DNA of 5,640 bases, taken from Treponema sp. (lineage in GTDB: Bacteria; Spirochaetota; Spirochaetia; Treponematales; Breznakiellaceae). Positions 5,630 through 5,640 of the stretch are shown here, one piece after another; positions within the stretch are counted from its first letter, which is position 1, and each line of letters begins with the position of its first letter. Under the pieces are notes generated by a model. It did not search any database and was not told the DNA's origin. It worked only from the letters and a program-made list of their open reading frames with translations. The position numbers were made by a program, and so were the translations under genes. The stretch is taken from NCBI GenBank assembly GCA_031259035.1, contig JAIRLZ010000166.1, positions 1 through 5,640 of the forward strand, written 5' to 3'.

Positions 5630-5640
5630 AACCCGAACCG

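Noticed and set aside
1..5640. tRNA, rRNA, CRISPR array or transposase gene
   Set aside because: None was seen on either strand: no cloverleaf-like segment, no regularly spaced repeats and no transposase-like translation.

Overview
The window holds most of an oligopeptide (Opp/Dpp-type) ABC importer operon, all on the + strand, in the order oppB (last 38 codons only) - oppC - oppD - oppF - oppA. About 500 bases of non-coding, hairpin-rich DNA follow. No convincing gene lies on the - strand. The likely host is a moderately GC-rich spirochete, perhaps a Treponema. This is an inference from the general look of the proteins, the OppA lipoprotein signal and the palindrome-rich intergenic DNA, and no marker gene confirms it.

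Layout. Bases 3-119 encode the end of the OppB permease. oppC starts at ATG 133 behind a clear ribosome binding site. Its opening codons run into a 14-base G tract (190-203), and the recognisable OppC protein continues in a different frame, closed from 204 to the stop at 1280. oppD (1294-2340) and oppF (2337-3290) are intact ATPase genes overlapping by 4 bases (ATGA). A 175-base gap with a long stem-loop and a strong ribosome binding site precedes oppA (3466-5142), a complete peptide-binding lipoprotein gene. Bases 5143-5490 are GC-rich with several nested hairpins. Bases 5490-5640 are AT-richer, with palindromes built on the unit CTGTTCCAAAACT.

How it works together. OppA is predicted to be lipid-anchored and to capture peptides. 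It would pass them to the OppB-OppC channel, driven by ATP hydrolysis at OppD and OppF. Both ATPases keep all nucleotide-binding motifs and a four-cysteine C-terminal pattern.

Main point of interest. The G14 tract is directly preceded by a perfect 9-bp hairpin whose right arm runs into it. As written, the tract puts the oppC start out of frame with its body. With 12 or 15 G the frame would be open and give a protein of about 381-382 residues. This is the architecture of a phase-variable (contingency) gene, here in a core nutrient-uptake subunit. A homopolymer length error in sequencing is the main alternative. In the 14-G frame the ribosome stops at TGA 391-393, which overlaps a GTG (390-392) in the OppC frame, so re-initiation of a shortened OppC is conceivable.
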